From Pedobacter petrophilus (lineage in GTDB: Bacteria; Bacteroidota; Bacteroidia; Sphingobacteriales; Sphingobacteriaceae): DNA of 64,000 nucleotides. Below the pieces are notes generated by a model. That model saw only the letters and a program-made list of their open reading frames with translations, searched no databases and was not told the DNA's origin. The translations under genes and the position numbers were made by a program. Shown here in pieces: positions 45,927 to 54,716 of this stretch. Numbering within the stretch: position 1 is the stretch's first letter; each line of letters opens with the position of its first letter. The DNA lies in the NCBI RefSeq assembly GCF_009674725.1, contig NZ_WKKH01000011.1:1-64000 (forward strand), read 5' to 3'.

Positions 45927-47078
45927 TCAGCGTTTATAGTGCGATTGAAGGAACCGGCCAATGGTTTCCAATGCGAAATCTATGTCTTTTTCTGTAGTGA
46001 GCTTGCTGAAGGAAAACCTGACGGTGGCACCAGATCCTTTCTTGCCAATGGCCTGAATAACATGGCTCCCCAGATCGTCGCCACTGCTACAGGCACTGCC
46101 GCCCGAAACGCAAATACCGGCCTGATCTAAATAGGACAGCAGAAAATCTGGATGAATACCCTCCGGAAAGTTGACGCTAAGCACCGTGTATAGCCCGTCT
46201 TCTGCATTATTAAAGGTAAATGCTGGTGAGTGTTTTAGTAACCCGGCGCGCAAACGCCTGTTAAGGGATTGGATATAAGGCTGGTCTGTGGCAAAAGTAT
46301 CCATCGCCAGTTCCAGTGCTTTAGCAAAACCAACAATGCCATGAACGTTTTCTGTTCCTGCGCGCAGCCTTCTTTCTTGTCCGCCACCATGAATCAAAGG
46401 AGTGGCTTTTGTTCCTTCTGCAACGTAAAGAATGCCCGTTCCTTTCGGTCCGTGGAATTTATGGCCGGAAGCCGAAGCGAAATGAAGGTGATAATCGCTC
46501 AGGTTAACCGGGTAATGGCCGATGGTTTGTACTCCATCAGAATGGAAAATGGCACCATAAGTTTTGCATAACTCACCCACGGATTTTAAATCAAGCAAAG
46601 TGCCGATTTCATTATTGGCATGCATCAGGCTCACCAGGCACTTTATGCCCTGTGCTGCTTTTTCTTTGAGTTGGCGCTCCAGGTCTTGCAGATCAACTTT
46701 GCCATATTCGCCCAAGGCAACGTACGAAGAAGTGACACCGTTTTGCCTGCAATGGTAGGCTACTGTATTTAAAACCGCATGGTGCTCAATGGGCGAAGTG
46801 ATCATATGCTTACAGCCCATTGCCGTAACTGCCGTGGCAATAGCGGTGTTGTTGCTCTCGGTACCGCCACTGGTAAAATAAATGCTGGTGGCTTTAACAC
46901 CGAGTAAACCGGCAACATTTTTACGCGCTGATTCTATGGCCGTTTTGGTTAACCTACCGATGGAATAATTTGACGATGGATTCCCAAAATATCCGGTAAG
47001 GTAGGGAATCATGGCGTCTACAACGGCCGGGTCTACAGCAGTAGTGGCTGCATTATCAAGATAGGTAATGTTTTGCAT
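45927..47078 (-). CDS. Cysteine desulfurase (NifS/IscS family)
   Basis: A 383-residue PLP aminotransferase-fold enzyme that removes sulfur from cysteine for Fe-S clusters or tRNA thiolation. TYLDNAATTAVDP opens the family; H100 (in SPIEHHAVLN), the PLP lysine K207 in SGHKFHGPKGTG, and the nucleophilic Cys in SGGSACSSG are intact. No Fe-S scaffold genes are adjacent, so whether it acts as IscS or in another route is open. Confidence 0.92.
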   Translation of the reverse strand: MQNITYLDNAATTAVDPAVVDAMIPYLTGYFGNPSSNYSIGRLTKTAIESARKNVAGLLGVKATSIYFTSGGTESNNTAIATAVTAMGCKHMITSPIEHHAVLNTVAYHCRQNGVTSSYVALGEYGKVDLQDLERQLKEKAAQGIKCLVSLMHANNEIGTLLDLKSVGELCKTYGAIFHSDGVQTIGHYPVNLSDYHLHFASASGHKFHGPKGTGILYVAEGTKATPLIHGGGQERRLRAGTENVHGIVGFAKALELAMDTFATDQPYIQSLNRRLRAGLLKHSPAFTFNNAEDGLYTVLSVNFPEGIHPDFLLSYLDQAGICVSGGSACSSGDDLGSHVIQAIGKKGSGATVRFSFSKLTTEKDIDFALETIGRFLQSHYKR

Positions 47079-47240
47079 GTATATTTAAAAAAATCTCTTC
47101 AAATATCTGTCGCAATTGCTCACGCATGCAAGCGTGGCGCAGAATTCCATAAAATATTCGGAAATACCTGTTTTTTCTGTTCCAAAAAACAATAATCGTC
47201 TAAAAACTGAGTGATTTTAGTAGCTATTATTTAGGAAGCG

Positions 47241-47324
47241 ATGATCTTTAGGGAAATTTACGGAGGGTTAGGCGTAGATGCTGCCGAATTCGATGACCTC
47301 GAACGCCTGCTGCTAATCAATTGA
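47241..47324 (+). CDS. Possible very short ORF (27 residues)
   Basis: An AGGAAG stretch lies just before an ATG that opens MIFREIYGGLGVDAAEFDDL, ending with TGA. Codon choice looks coding-like, but no family is recognised and the length is at the limit of credibility. It could be the relic of a longer gene. Confidence 0.2.
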   Translation: MIFREIYGGLGVDAAEFDDLERLLLIN

Positions 47325-47329
47325 ATGTT

Positions 47330-47791
47330 TTACAATGGATAGGCGGTATCGCTTTTGGTTTCTGATAACACGAAGAAACTTTGTACGGTGGTAATATTAG
47401 GGAGAGTAGCCAGTTTATTGCGGTAAAAATCGTGGTAGGCATCAATGTCTTTTGTGGCGATGCGAAGCACAAAATCGAAGGAGCCTGTCATTTGAAAGCA
47501 TTCCATTACTTCAGGGAATCTAATCACTTCATCTTCAAATGTTTTTAGGGTTTCTGCTGTATGATCATTCAGCAATACCTGGCTAAAAGCAATCAGGTTC
47601 CGGTCGATTTTTTTCCGGTCCAGAATAGCCACCGTTCGTTTAATATACCCAAGCTTTTTCAGTTTTCTTATTCGTTCATGAATGGTAGCTACCGATTTAT
47701 AAATCTGATCAGAAATCTGCTTATGCGTTAAACTGGCATCTTTCTGTAAGATTTTTAAAATCTCAATGTCGGTCGGATCTAGGTCGGTCAT
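47330..47791 (-). CDS. Lrp/AsnC family transcriptional regulator
   Basis: 153 residues of usual Lrp size. An N-terminal winged helix-turn-helix (DIEILKILQKDASLTHKQIS, then ATIHERIRKLKKLGYIKR) is followed by the AsnC/RAM ligand-binding domain (IAFSQVLLNDHTAETL, ECFQMTGSFDFVLRIATKD). Such proteins respond to amino acids; the target operon is not clear. Cysteine desulfurase, the next gene downstream on the same strand, may be under its control, but 251 bp separate them. Confidence 0.92.
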   Translation of the reverse strand: MTDLDPTDIEILKILQKDASLTHKQISDQIYKSVATIHERIRKLKKLGYIKRTVAILDRKKIDRNLIAFSQVLLNDHTAETLKTFEDEVIRFPEVMECFQMTGSFDFVLRIATKDIDAYHDFYRNKLATLPNITTVQSFFVLSETKSDTAYPL

Positions 47792-48052
47792 AAAGGATAT
47801 TAATTAGTCGATGCCATTACGCATCTGTTCTTAAATTTTAAATAGTGATCAAAGCTGAAGGAAATAGACCACGCCAGGAAAGGGTCAAATCCTTACGTGA
47901 ATGATTCGTCTAAATAATAGATTATTTCTGAAACTACAAAATTGCAGCTGCAACTACTTTTCCGGATCCAGAAGTCTGCCGGATCTGATGAGCAGCCAAA
48001 TATCATGATTTGAATGGCGATAGTGAAGAAAAATTGCTATAAATACTTTTGA

Positions 48053-49378
48053 TTAATGGGGTAATGATACGCTCACCTTAAAAAAATGATTTTTACTTTC
48101 CAGTTGAATCTCTCCTTGATGTGCCTGTACTATGATGGTACAAAGCCAGAGGCCGAGGCCTGAACCGGAAGTTACCGTTGCACCCTTTTTAAAAGGGATT
48201 CCCAATCCGGTAAGTGGTATCTGATCCTGGGAAATACTATTTTCAAATGAAATGGTTATCCTGTTTTCGGCTGTTGTAACCGAGCAAAATAATGAACCTC
48301 CTGCAGGCGAATATTTTAAGGCATTTTGCAATAAATTTTGCCATACCATCTCCATTTTATCGCCATCAACATGGCAGTCAAAAGAGTTTAGCTGCTCGCT
48401 AAACTGAATATGGTGTTTAATGTTCCTGGATTGAATTTGTCTGATGTTTCTGGAGAAAACCCTGAGGAGCTGATCAGAAAGATCTACCGTGCTTTTACGC
48501 AAGGCGATGCCGCTGTTATTAAATTCACTGATTAATAAAAACTGTTCCACAATGGCCTGCAAGCGGCTGATTTCTGCAAGCTGGCTACTTAACAGTTCCT
48601 GGTCTGCCTTCGATGTTCTACCCATCAGTTCCAGCTCCGTTTCCGCACGCAAATTGGCCAGTGGTGTCTGCAATTCATGAGAGGCAGCGGCGAAAAAAAC
48701 GTTGCGTGCCTGTTGCTCCTGTTCTATCCTGCCAATCATATCATTTATGGTTTGTGCCAGCTGCTGCAGTTCATCGTGGGTTTTAACATATTTAATCCTT
48801 TCTCCCAGGCGGTCTGTATTGATGCCTTCTGCCTGGCGGGCGATAAAGCGAATAGGGTTCATCAGCCAGATCGAAGCCAGAAAAGCAAACAGGGCACTAA
48901 GCACCAAACTCACGGCGGTAATGCCAATCATCAAATGCGAAAATTGGTTTAGCTTATGCTTCAGGGGAGCATCAGAAACAGTAAGCAGAAGTTCAACCGG
49001 CCGGCCATCATAATCTTCTTTTTTCAAATACACGCCATATTCTCCCAGGCTATCTACAAGGCTGGTTCGATAGGGGACGGCTAACCTGGAAATGGTTCCG
49101 GGAGATTGAAATACCTTTACCGGCTGGTCTTCATTATTGTGGTAAAACACCCGGATAGATTCACCCGAATCAGGCAGGGCGATGATATCAGGATTAATTT
49201 CGGTTTTATCTAAAATGGATTGTCCGCGGCTGTACAAGTATTTATTGTAATTTTCTACATAGTTATTTTTAAAATATTGATAGATAATCCTTCCGAATGC
49301 GAGGTTAATGACCATAAAAATCAGACTGAATAATGCCGTCATTCTAAACCGCAGGCCCCTGTAGAAATAACTGTTCAT
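48053..49378 (-). CDS. HAMP-containing sensor histidine kinase
   Basis: 441 residues. Two membrane helices (about 13-32 and 148-172) flank a periplasmic sensor of about 115 residues. A HAMP domain follows (LMNPIRFIARQAEGINTDRL), then HisKA with AAASHELQTPLANLRAETEL, and HATPase_c with NLLQNALKYSP and SGSGLGLWLCT. It pairs with the OmpR-type regulator encoded 5 bp upstream in the same operon. The periplasmic domain has no recognised ligand. Structure suggests copper, envelope or antimicrobial sensing as in relatives, which is speculation. Confidence 0.92.
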   Translation of the reverse strand: MNSYFYRGLRFRMTALFSLIFMVINLAFGRIIYQYFKNNYVENYNKYLYSRGQSILDKTEINPDIIALPDSGESIRVFYHNNEDQPVKVFQSPGTISRLAVPYRTSLVDSLGEYGVYLKKEDYDGRPVELLLTVSDAPLKHKLNQFSHLMIGITAVSLVLSALFAFLASIWLMNPIRFIARQAEGINTDRLGERIKYVKTHDELQQLAQTINDMIGRIEQEQQARNVFFAAASHELQTPLANLRAETELELMGRTSKADQELLSSQLAEISRLQAIVEQFLLISEFNNSGIALRKSTVDLSDQLLRVFSRNIRQIQSRNIKHHIQFSEQLNSFDCHVDGDKMEMVWQNLLQNALKYSPAGGSLFCSVTTAENRITISFENSISQDQIPLTGLGIPFKKGATVTSGSGLGLWLCTIIVQAHQGEIQLESKNHFFKVSVSLPH

Positions 49379-49383
49379 GCGGT

Positions 49384-50058
49384 TTAGTTTATGGTTTTAA
49401 GGATGTAGCCCCGGTTAATCACTGTTTGAATATGCTGATGGGTAAAGCCATCATTAATTTTCTTTCTCACCTGGTAAAGGTGTACTTCGATCACATTGCT
49501 ACCCGGATCAAAACTCATATTCCACACCTTATCCAAAATTTGTACTTTGGTAATGACCTGATCGGGATTAAGCATCAGCATTTCGAGTAGTAAAAATTCA
49601 CGGTTGCTCAGGGAAATAGATTTGTCGCCCCGCTTTACCGTTCTGCTCAATAAGTCGATTTCCAAATCTGCAACCTTAACTTTTGACAGATTTTTAGGCG
49701 TGTGCTGGCGTTGCAGTACCCGTACCCTGGCCAAAAGTTCTTCTATTTCAAAAGGTTTCTTCAGGTAATCGTTAGCGCCTGCATCTAAACTTTTAATCAC
49801 CTGGGCGGTACTTCCGAGTGCGCTGATGATCATTACCGGAACATGATTATCAAATGCCCTTAAATTAGTCAGGATATCTAAACCATTTTGAGAAGGAAGC
49901 ATCAGATCCAGTAAAATCAAATCATATTGGTTAACCATAGCCGTTTGAAGACCAAGGACACCATCAGATTCATGATCGATAATGTATCCAGCCTGATCCA
50001 GGGCCAGTTTAATATAACCAGCCAGCTTAATTTCGTCTTCAATGAGCAGTATTTTCAT
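49384..50058 (-). CDS. OmpR/PhoB-family response regulator
   Basis: 224 residues: receiver domain with acidic pocket ED at 7-8, phospho-acceptor D51 in LILLDLMLP, and Lys in YLKKPF; then the winged-helix DNA-binding domain from about residue 125 (KVADLEIDLLSRTVKRGDKS, SNREFLLLEMLMLNPDQVIT, ENVIEVHLYQVRKKI-like segment). First gene of the pair with the HAMP kinase; likely regulates neighbouring genes, including the exported protein just upstream. Confidence 0.93.
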   Translation of the reverse strand: MKILLIEDEIKLAGYIKLALDQAGYIIDHESDGVLGLQTAMVNQYDLILLDLMLPSQNGLDILTNLRAFDNHVPVMIISALGSTAQVIKSLDAGANDYLKKPFEIEELLARVRVLQRQHTPKNLSKVKVADLEIDLLSRTVKRGDKSISLSNREFLLLEMLMLNPDQVITKVQILDKVWNMSFDPGSNVIEVHLYQVRKKINDGFTHQHIQTVINRGYILKTIN

Positions 50059-50111
50059 TTGCTATAATTTAAACAATGCCACATGTTTTTACCTCATGTG
50101 GCATCAGCAGG

Positions 50112-50864
50112 TTATCTTATTAAATAGGTTTGACCGTTTAGTCTTAACGTTCTCGCTTTAATAAATGTTGTATTTTGGCTGTACACAACGCCAGCCCTTT
50201 TCGGCTCTTCTATTCCGGTTACGGTCACTTTTTCATTTGCCTTTAACTGGCTGGAGAGCTGCTGTGCGATATGCGGCGCAATACTCACGCGTTCACCAGA
50301 TGTAAGGGTAAAACCAATAACGTTATTTTCTGGTCCGTAATTTAACGCTTTAATGCCAGCGCTGAAGCTTTTTTCTAAAGGGTTTTCGGCAAGCGGAGGG
50401 GCCAATGGCGGGCGATCAGAAATCGTTGTCTTCCCGCTAGTTGATAGGCTTGCCATTCGGAAAGCCTTCATCCCTTTTGGATCAGTAAATGCTTCGCCCC
50501 TGATGGAAACCATTTTGCCGTTTTTTGCTATAGACAGAATTTGTTCGCCCGAATGCGGCGGGAACATCACCGTTACCTCACCTGTAGCAGTTTTGATTAA
50601 AAGACCATTATATTCAAAACGATCGTTTGCAACGGGCCGGATGACCGTTCCATTAATATCAGCAAGTTTAATCAGCTGTTGCTCTTCCGGTCTTCCTATA
50701 TCTGGCCCTGGCGCTTCTCCGCGTGGCGGACGTGGTTCCTCTTTTAATTGTTTTTCCGGCCCGCCGATAGCTGGCTCTGGTTTTGGTAATTCCTGTGCCT
50801 GGATGACGATAGCTCCTGTTAACAATATGGCCGTTAACCAGGCTTTTTTATTGCGTTTTTTCAT
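50112..50864 (-). CDS. Exported hypothetical protein with two similar OB-like halves
   Basis: 250 residues. A signal peptide (AWLTAILLTGAIVIQAQ) is followed by a Pro/Glu-rich linker (about 25-65) and two beta-rich modules of similar layout, about 68-140 (INGTVIRPVANDRFEYNGLL) and 168-250 (IKALNYGPENNVIGFTLTSG), each alternating short strands as in OB or Cu-binding folds. I recognise no named family. It lies 53 bp before the response-regulator start on the same strand, so it is likely part of that signalling operon, perhaps its output or sensor accessory. Confidence 0.7.
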   Translation of the reverse strand: MKKRNKKAWLTAILLTGAIVIQAQELPKPEPAIGGPEKQLKEEPRPPRGEAPGPDIGRPEEQQLIKLADINGTVIRPVANDRFEYNGLLIKTATGEVTVMFPPHSGEQILSIAKNGKMVSIRGEAFTDPKGMKAFRMASLSTSGKTTISDRPPLAPPLAENPLEKSFSAGIKALNYGPENNVIGFTLTSGERVSIAPHIAQQLSSQLKANEKVTVTGIEEPKRAGVVYSQNTTFIKARTLRLNGQTYLIR

Positions 50865-51011
50865 GTCTTTGTTTTTTATACGTCAAAAGTACCATCGCCA
50901 AATATGCCGGAATGAACAGGAAATTAATTTTTCTTCATATCAGCAGACCATCATAAACATTTCAACCCTTGTTTGGTTTAGCATCTGGCAAATCAATCAC
51001 TGCTATGACAT

Positions 51012-52256
51012 ATGGAAAGAAAAAGTGCGACAAAAAAAAGAAGCCTGAATTTTCTGAACTGGCTTAATTTTTCAGCAGCTGATGTGGCGACGGGGCTGGG
51101 TCCGTTTTTGGCAGTATACCTTGCGGCCAACTTAAAATGGAATCCTTCACAGATCGGGATTGCTATAGGCGCAATGAGTCTTGCCACGGTAATTGCCCAA
51201 TCTCCGGCAGGTTGGCTATGTGATGTAAGTGATAAGAAAAGACTGGGCATTATAGTGGTTACAATCACCATCTGCCTGGCTGGGTTTTGCATGTTATTCT
51301 TCCCCAATTTTTATGCAGTCATTGCCTGTCAGATTGCCATTGGCGTGGCTGCAGCATTTTTTGGCCCGGTATTAATTGCACTGGCTATGGGAATTGGCGG
51401 CTCGAAACAATTTGATCAGACCATTAGCCGTAACCAAACCTTTAACCATGCCGGGAATGTGGCTTCGGCCATTATCATTGGTCTTTTAGGCAAGTTTACA
51501 CACAATGAGGGAATCTTTTACGGACTGGCCATTTTCTGCTTCATGAGCATTATATTTACCCTGTCGATAAAAGAAAAGGATATTTCTCACGTTAGTACCG
51601 ATGAGCAACCCGATGAAAATAGAAGCCAGACCAGCATTGGAGAAATGTTAAAGAATAAAGGCTATGTGGTGTTGCTGGTTTCTGCCATTCTTTTTCATTT
51701 TGCAAATGCGGCCATGCTGCCTTTGGTAGGCCAGGAGCTGGGCAAAGATGAGGGCAGCAATGCGTCGTTATATATGTCGGCTTGTATTGTACTTGCCCAG
51801 GCTGTAATGGTTCCGATTGCTTTTATGAGTGATAAGTGGGCAAGAAACGGCAGAAGAAAGCTCATGATTATTGCATTTTTAATGTTGCCAATCCGCGGGA
51901 TATTATATACCCTGGCCAAAGGTGCACCATACCTGGTGAGTATCCAGGTGCTTGATGGAATTGCCGGAGGGATATTTAGCATAGTGGCCATATTGATGGT
52001 TGCCGATATCTTCAGGGGATCGGGCAAGGAAAACTTTGCACAGGGGATGATGGCCACCTCTGTTGGAATTGGTGCCTCGTTAAGCAATGTAACCAGCGGG
52101 TTTATAGTGAAAAATGCAGGTTTTAACTTTGGCATGCTCATCCTTTCGGCGATAGCATTAGTGGCATTTGTTGTTTTTTGGAGGTTAATGCCCGAAACCA
52201 TCAAACAGTCAGGACATTTCGCTGAAAAAGAAAAAGTTGCCCTGCCCAATGCCTAG
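51012..52256 (+). CDS. MFS transporter
   Basis: 414 residues with twelve predicted membrane helices in two six-helix halves. The MFS signature between helices 2 and 3 is [13 protein letters not shown]; the second-half counterpart is FMSDKWARNGRRKL. A cytoplasmic charged loop (about residues 190-215) joins the halves. The substrate is unknown. It precedes the arsB-type genes by 40 bp on the same strand; together they could form a detoxification operon. Confidence 0.88.
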   Translation: MERKSATKKRSLNFLNWLNFSAADVATGLGPFLAVYLAANLKWNPSQIGIAIGAMSLATVIAQSPAGWLCDVSDKKRLGIIVVTITICLAGFCMLFFPNFYAVIACQIAIGVAAAFFGPVLIALAMGIGGSKQFDQTISRNQTFNHAGNVASAIIIGLLGKFTHNEGIFYGLAIFCFMSIIFTLSIKEKDISHVSTDEQPDENRSQTSIGEMLKNKGYVVLLVSAILFHFANAAMLPLVGQELGKDEGSNASLYMSACIVLAQAVMVPIAFMSDKWARNGRRKLMIIAFLMLPIRGILYTLAKGAPYLVSIQVLDGIAGGIFSIVAILMVADIFRGSGKENFAQGMMATSVGIGASLSNVTSGFIVKNAGFNFGMLILSAIALVAFVVFWRLMPETIKQSGHFAEKEKVALPNA

Positions 52257-52296
52257 TTAAGATACTCTTTAACGGGATTAAAATATAATTAAATCA

Positions 52297-52524
52297 ATGA
52301 CTACAGCCCTGATCCTGTCCATTTCCATTCTTGCAATTGCAGGCGTTATTTTCAGACCTTTTAACATTTCGGAACATTTCTGGGCTGGTGCAGGTGCAGT
52401 TATTCTCCTGTTTACAGGCTTGTTGAAACTTTCTGAAGGATTTGCCGGCGTTACCAGGGGTATTGATGTGTATCTCTTTCTAATTGGGATGATGTTACTG
52501 GCAGAAACAGCGAGGATAGAGTGA
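52297..52524 (+). pseudogene. arsB: ArsB-type arsenite transporter, N-terminal fragment
   Basis: 75 residues equal to the first two or three helices of ArsB (ILSISILAIAGVIFRPFNIS, then GIDVYLFLIGMMLLAETARIE). The frame ends at TGA (52522-52524) and continues, in the same frame, directly into the ORF at 52525. ArsB relatives read AREEGLFDW or similar here, so the TGA replaces what is probably a Gly codon (one-base change from GGA). Confidence 0.75.
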
Positions 52525-53541
52525 ATGTTCGACTGGCTGGCCGCACATGCCACCCGACTGGCTCAGGGATCTGCAATCAGGCTGTTTTTTCTCATTTACC
52601 TGGTGGGTACGGTTGTTACGATATTTTTATCGAACGATGCCACCGCCGTTGTACTTACGCCCGCGGTTATTGCTGCAATGAAGGTAGGGAAAGTTAAAAA
52701 CCCGATGCCTTACCTGTTTATCTGCGCATTTATTGCCAATGCCGCTTCTTTTGTACTTCCGATCTCCAACCCTGCAAACCTGGTGATATACGGTGATCAT
52801 TTGCCAGACTTATCAGGATGGCTGGCCAGTTTTTTAATTCCTGCTCTGGTCTCTATCGTGGCTACATTCATCGTACTTTTTATCATGCAGCGCAAAGCAC
52901 TGGTTCAGCAAATTCAAACGGAAATCCGTATTCCTTTGCTGTCTAAGGGTGGGAGATTCGCTTTCCTGGGTATTTTATTATCTGCGGTTATATTGCTTGT
53001 TGCTTCCGCGTGGCACATTTCACTGGGCATGCCCACTTTTCTGGCGGGTTTAGCCACCGTATTGGTGGTCTTTTTAGGAACGAAGAGCAACCCTGTGAAT
53101 ATGGCAAGGGGTGTTTCCTGGCAGGTGCTGCCCCTGGTAGCAAGTTTATTTATCATTGTAGAAGCAATTGGTAAAACCGGACTTACGGCCACTATTGCAA
53201 CGGCTTTAACCAGCGCTGCACAGGGGAATTTGACAGGAACAACATGGGTAAGTGGAATTTTAACAGCATTTGCCTGTAATCTGATGAATAACCTGCCAGC
53301 TGGACTCACCGCAGGTAATATCATCTTAATTTCGAATCCACCGGAAATGATCAGGCGTGCCATTCTTATTGGTATTGATCTTGGTCCCAACCTTTCCCTC
53401 ACCGGATCTTTAGCATCCATTCTCTGGCTGGTTGCACTCCGAAGGGAGAACCTGACCGTAAGCGGGTGGACTTTTTTGAAGCTGGGTGCCGCAGTGATGA
53501 TCATTCCATTACTGCTCGTGATTGCTTCCTTATTTATATAA
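52525..53541 (+). CDS. arsB: ArsB-type transporter, remaining part after the in-frame stop
   Basis: 338 residues. The ATG immediately follows the TGA of the preceding fragment. It carries the rest of an ArsB/NhaD-type membrane carrier: TVVTIFLSNDATAVVLTPAV, the FICAFIANAASFVLPISNPAN motif and the second-half NLMNNLPAGL motif. The two pieces together make about 414 codons, the normal ArsB length, so one nonsense codon splits an otherwise complete gene. Restart at the abutting ATG could yield two pieces that might still assemble, but loss of function is more likely. No arsR or arsC is adjacent. Confidence 0.75.
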   Translation: MFDWLAAHATRLAQGSAIRLFFLIYLVGTVVTIFLSNDATAVVLTPAVIAAMKVGKVKNPMPYLFICAFIANAASFVLPISNPANLVIYGDHLPDLSGWLASFLIPALVSIVATFIVLFIMQRKALVQQIQTEIRIPLLSKGGRFAFLGILLSAVILLVASAWHISLGMPTFLAGLATVLVVFLGTKSNPVNMARGVSWQVLPLVASLFIIVEAIGKTGLTATIATALTSAAQGNLTGTTWVSGILTAFACNLMNNLPAGLTAGNIILISNPPEMIRRAILIGIDLGPNLSLTGSLASILWLVALRRENLTVSGWTFLKLGAAVMIIPLLLVIASLFI

Positions 53542-53857
53542 ATCAGAGATCTATCTCATCCATCAATAGTGCTTTTTCAAAAAGCTTTAGAAAAGTAAGG
53601 TAACCATCCGGTATTGGTTAGTGGAATATTTTATTGCAGATATAAAGTATGCCAATTACCGGTAAACCTTTTTGAGGAAGCATTAGCGAATTTACAATAA
53701 AAAAAGCTAAATGAATATTTCACAAGTAAGCATTTATGTACTGAAAGAAAACTTAATATTTCCGTCAATAATGTCAGTAACTTCCTGTTAACTTTAAGTT
53801 TATACGATTAAAGGTTTTAAAAGTTATACTTATCTTTGTTATAGACTAAATGATAGC
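53542..53857. other. AT-rich gap
   Basis: No gene supported. A TATCTTTG -7 box (53831-53838) lies 20 bp before the GTG of the next gene. A 26-residue ORF at 53712 is not convincing. Confidence 0.4.
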
Positions 53858-54415
53858 GTGCAAAGTAAAAACAAACGTAAAAGAATTGACTATTCCGCCA
53901 AGGTCGGAGAAGTGGTAGTAGATGTTGAAGCATTCGTAAAAAACAAAAGTTCAGAAAACGCAAAGAAAATTTCTACTACTGCCGAACATATTGAAATTGA
54001 TATTTATTTCGATAAACATTATTTTGACAGGCAACAACACGGTGATCAAGAAGGTAAACGTGATGGAATTGATAGTGATACTGTTAAAGCATTGCTTGTT
54101 GAAGCAGGAAAACATTTATTTTATTATTCGATAAAAAACAAAACTTTTTCTTTCGTTAATTTTGACGTTGTGCCAAGACCAGAGAGAATTGTTTTGACCA
54201 AAGAAGTTGAGGGCGAATTACCATTAAATATTGTTGTTGAATACCATTACCTTGGGCTAAACAAGTTCGAAGTTACGCTAAAAACTGCTATGAAAATTAG
54301 TGGTTTCAAATTGAGTGACGGGCAGTACCAACTGATACTTCATCCTGATGAAACTTCTACATTGATGCGTTTAGAAAAGACTAAGTTGTTATTAGTCAGT
54401 GAATGTACACGTTAA
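53858..54415 (+). CDS. Hypothetical protein, family not recognised
   Basis: 185 residues from a GTG that lies just 20 bp after a -7 box, so the mRNA would have a very short leader. A Lys-rich start (MQSKNKRKRIDYSAKVGEVV) is followed by IEIDIYFDKHYFDRQQHGDQ, EGKRDGIDSDTVKALLVEAG, and several strands. The FDRQQHGD.GIDSDTV pattern is vaguely like small toxins that start with an H.R..R..I core, but I would not claim it. No signal or membrane part. Richer in A+T than the arsB-side genes, which fits recent transfer. Confidence 0.6.
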   Translation: MQSKNKRKRIDYSAKVGEVVVDVEAFVKNKSSENAKKISTTAEHIEIDIYFDKHYFDRQQHGDQEGKRDGIDSDTVKALLVEAGKHLFYYSIKNKTFSFVNFDVVPRPERIVLTKEVEGELPLNIVVEYHYLGLNKFEVTLKTAMKISGFKLSDGQYQLILHPDETSTLMRLEKTKLLLVSECTR

Positions 54416-54484
54416 CTTTTAATAGATTATTATTAATATTTATGATGGTTTGAAAAAAAAAATGTAAAACATTTTGTGCACATT

Positions 54485-54519
54485 TTTGTAATAATGTATA
54501 TAAATAATATTTATATTTG
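54485..54519 (+). promoter_or_regulatory. Promoter of the small-RNA candidate
   Basis: TTTG (54485-54488) and TATATTTG (54512-54519), 23 bp apart. Predicted start near 54526. Confidence 0.6.
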
Positions 54520-54525
54520 TATCAG

Positions 54526-54616
54526 CATTTGAGACAGGATAATAATCTGGACAGCCTTGCAAAGGGCAGGATAAAATTCTGGTCAGTCTCATTAAACCCC
54601 CTTAACTGGGGGTTTT
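54526..54616 (+). ncRNA. Small structured RNA candidate with terminator
   Basis: About 91 nt. TGAGAC (54530-54535) pairs with GTCTCA (54586-54591) to close a domain that contains GCCTT-GCAA-AAGGC-like hairpin (around 54554-54567, with a GNRA tetraloop) flanked by two CAGGATAA-type boxes. The end is CCCCC (54597-54601)/GGGGG (54608-54612) followed by T-rich DNA, a good terminator. No ORF spans it. It is an independent transcript, or a riboswitch-like leader that ends before the Cys-containing membrane-protein gene at 54717, which has its own -7 box. No Rfam class was recognised. Confidence 0.55.
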
Positions 54617-54701
54617 CTTTTGTATAATCATATCTGTTTTTTCATTATGGTCTAAATAATTAAATATTTGCAGATATAATTTTTTTAAAACTTGGAATGC
54701 T

Positions 54702-54709
54702 TAGCTTTG
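54702..54709 (+). promoter_or_regulatory. -7 element before the metal-cluster gene
   Basis: TAGCTTTG matches the consensus and ends 7 bp before the ATG at 54717. The mRNA would be leaderless or nearly so. Confidence 0.45.
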
Positions 54710-54716
54710 ATGCGAA

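Noticed and set aside
52522..52524. UGA read as Gly or selenocysteine in arsB
   Set aside because: Other genes in the window end normally at TGA, no SECIS-like hairpin was seen, and the code of this phylum is standard.
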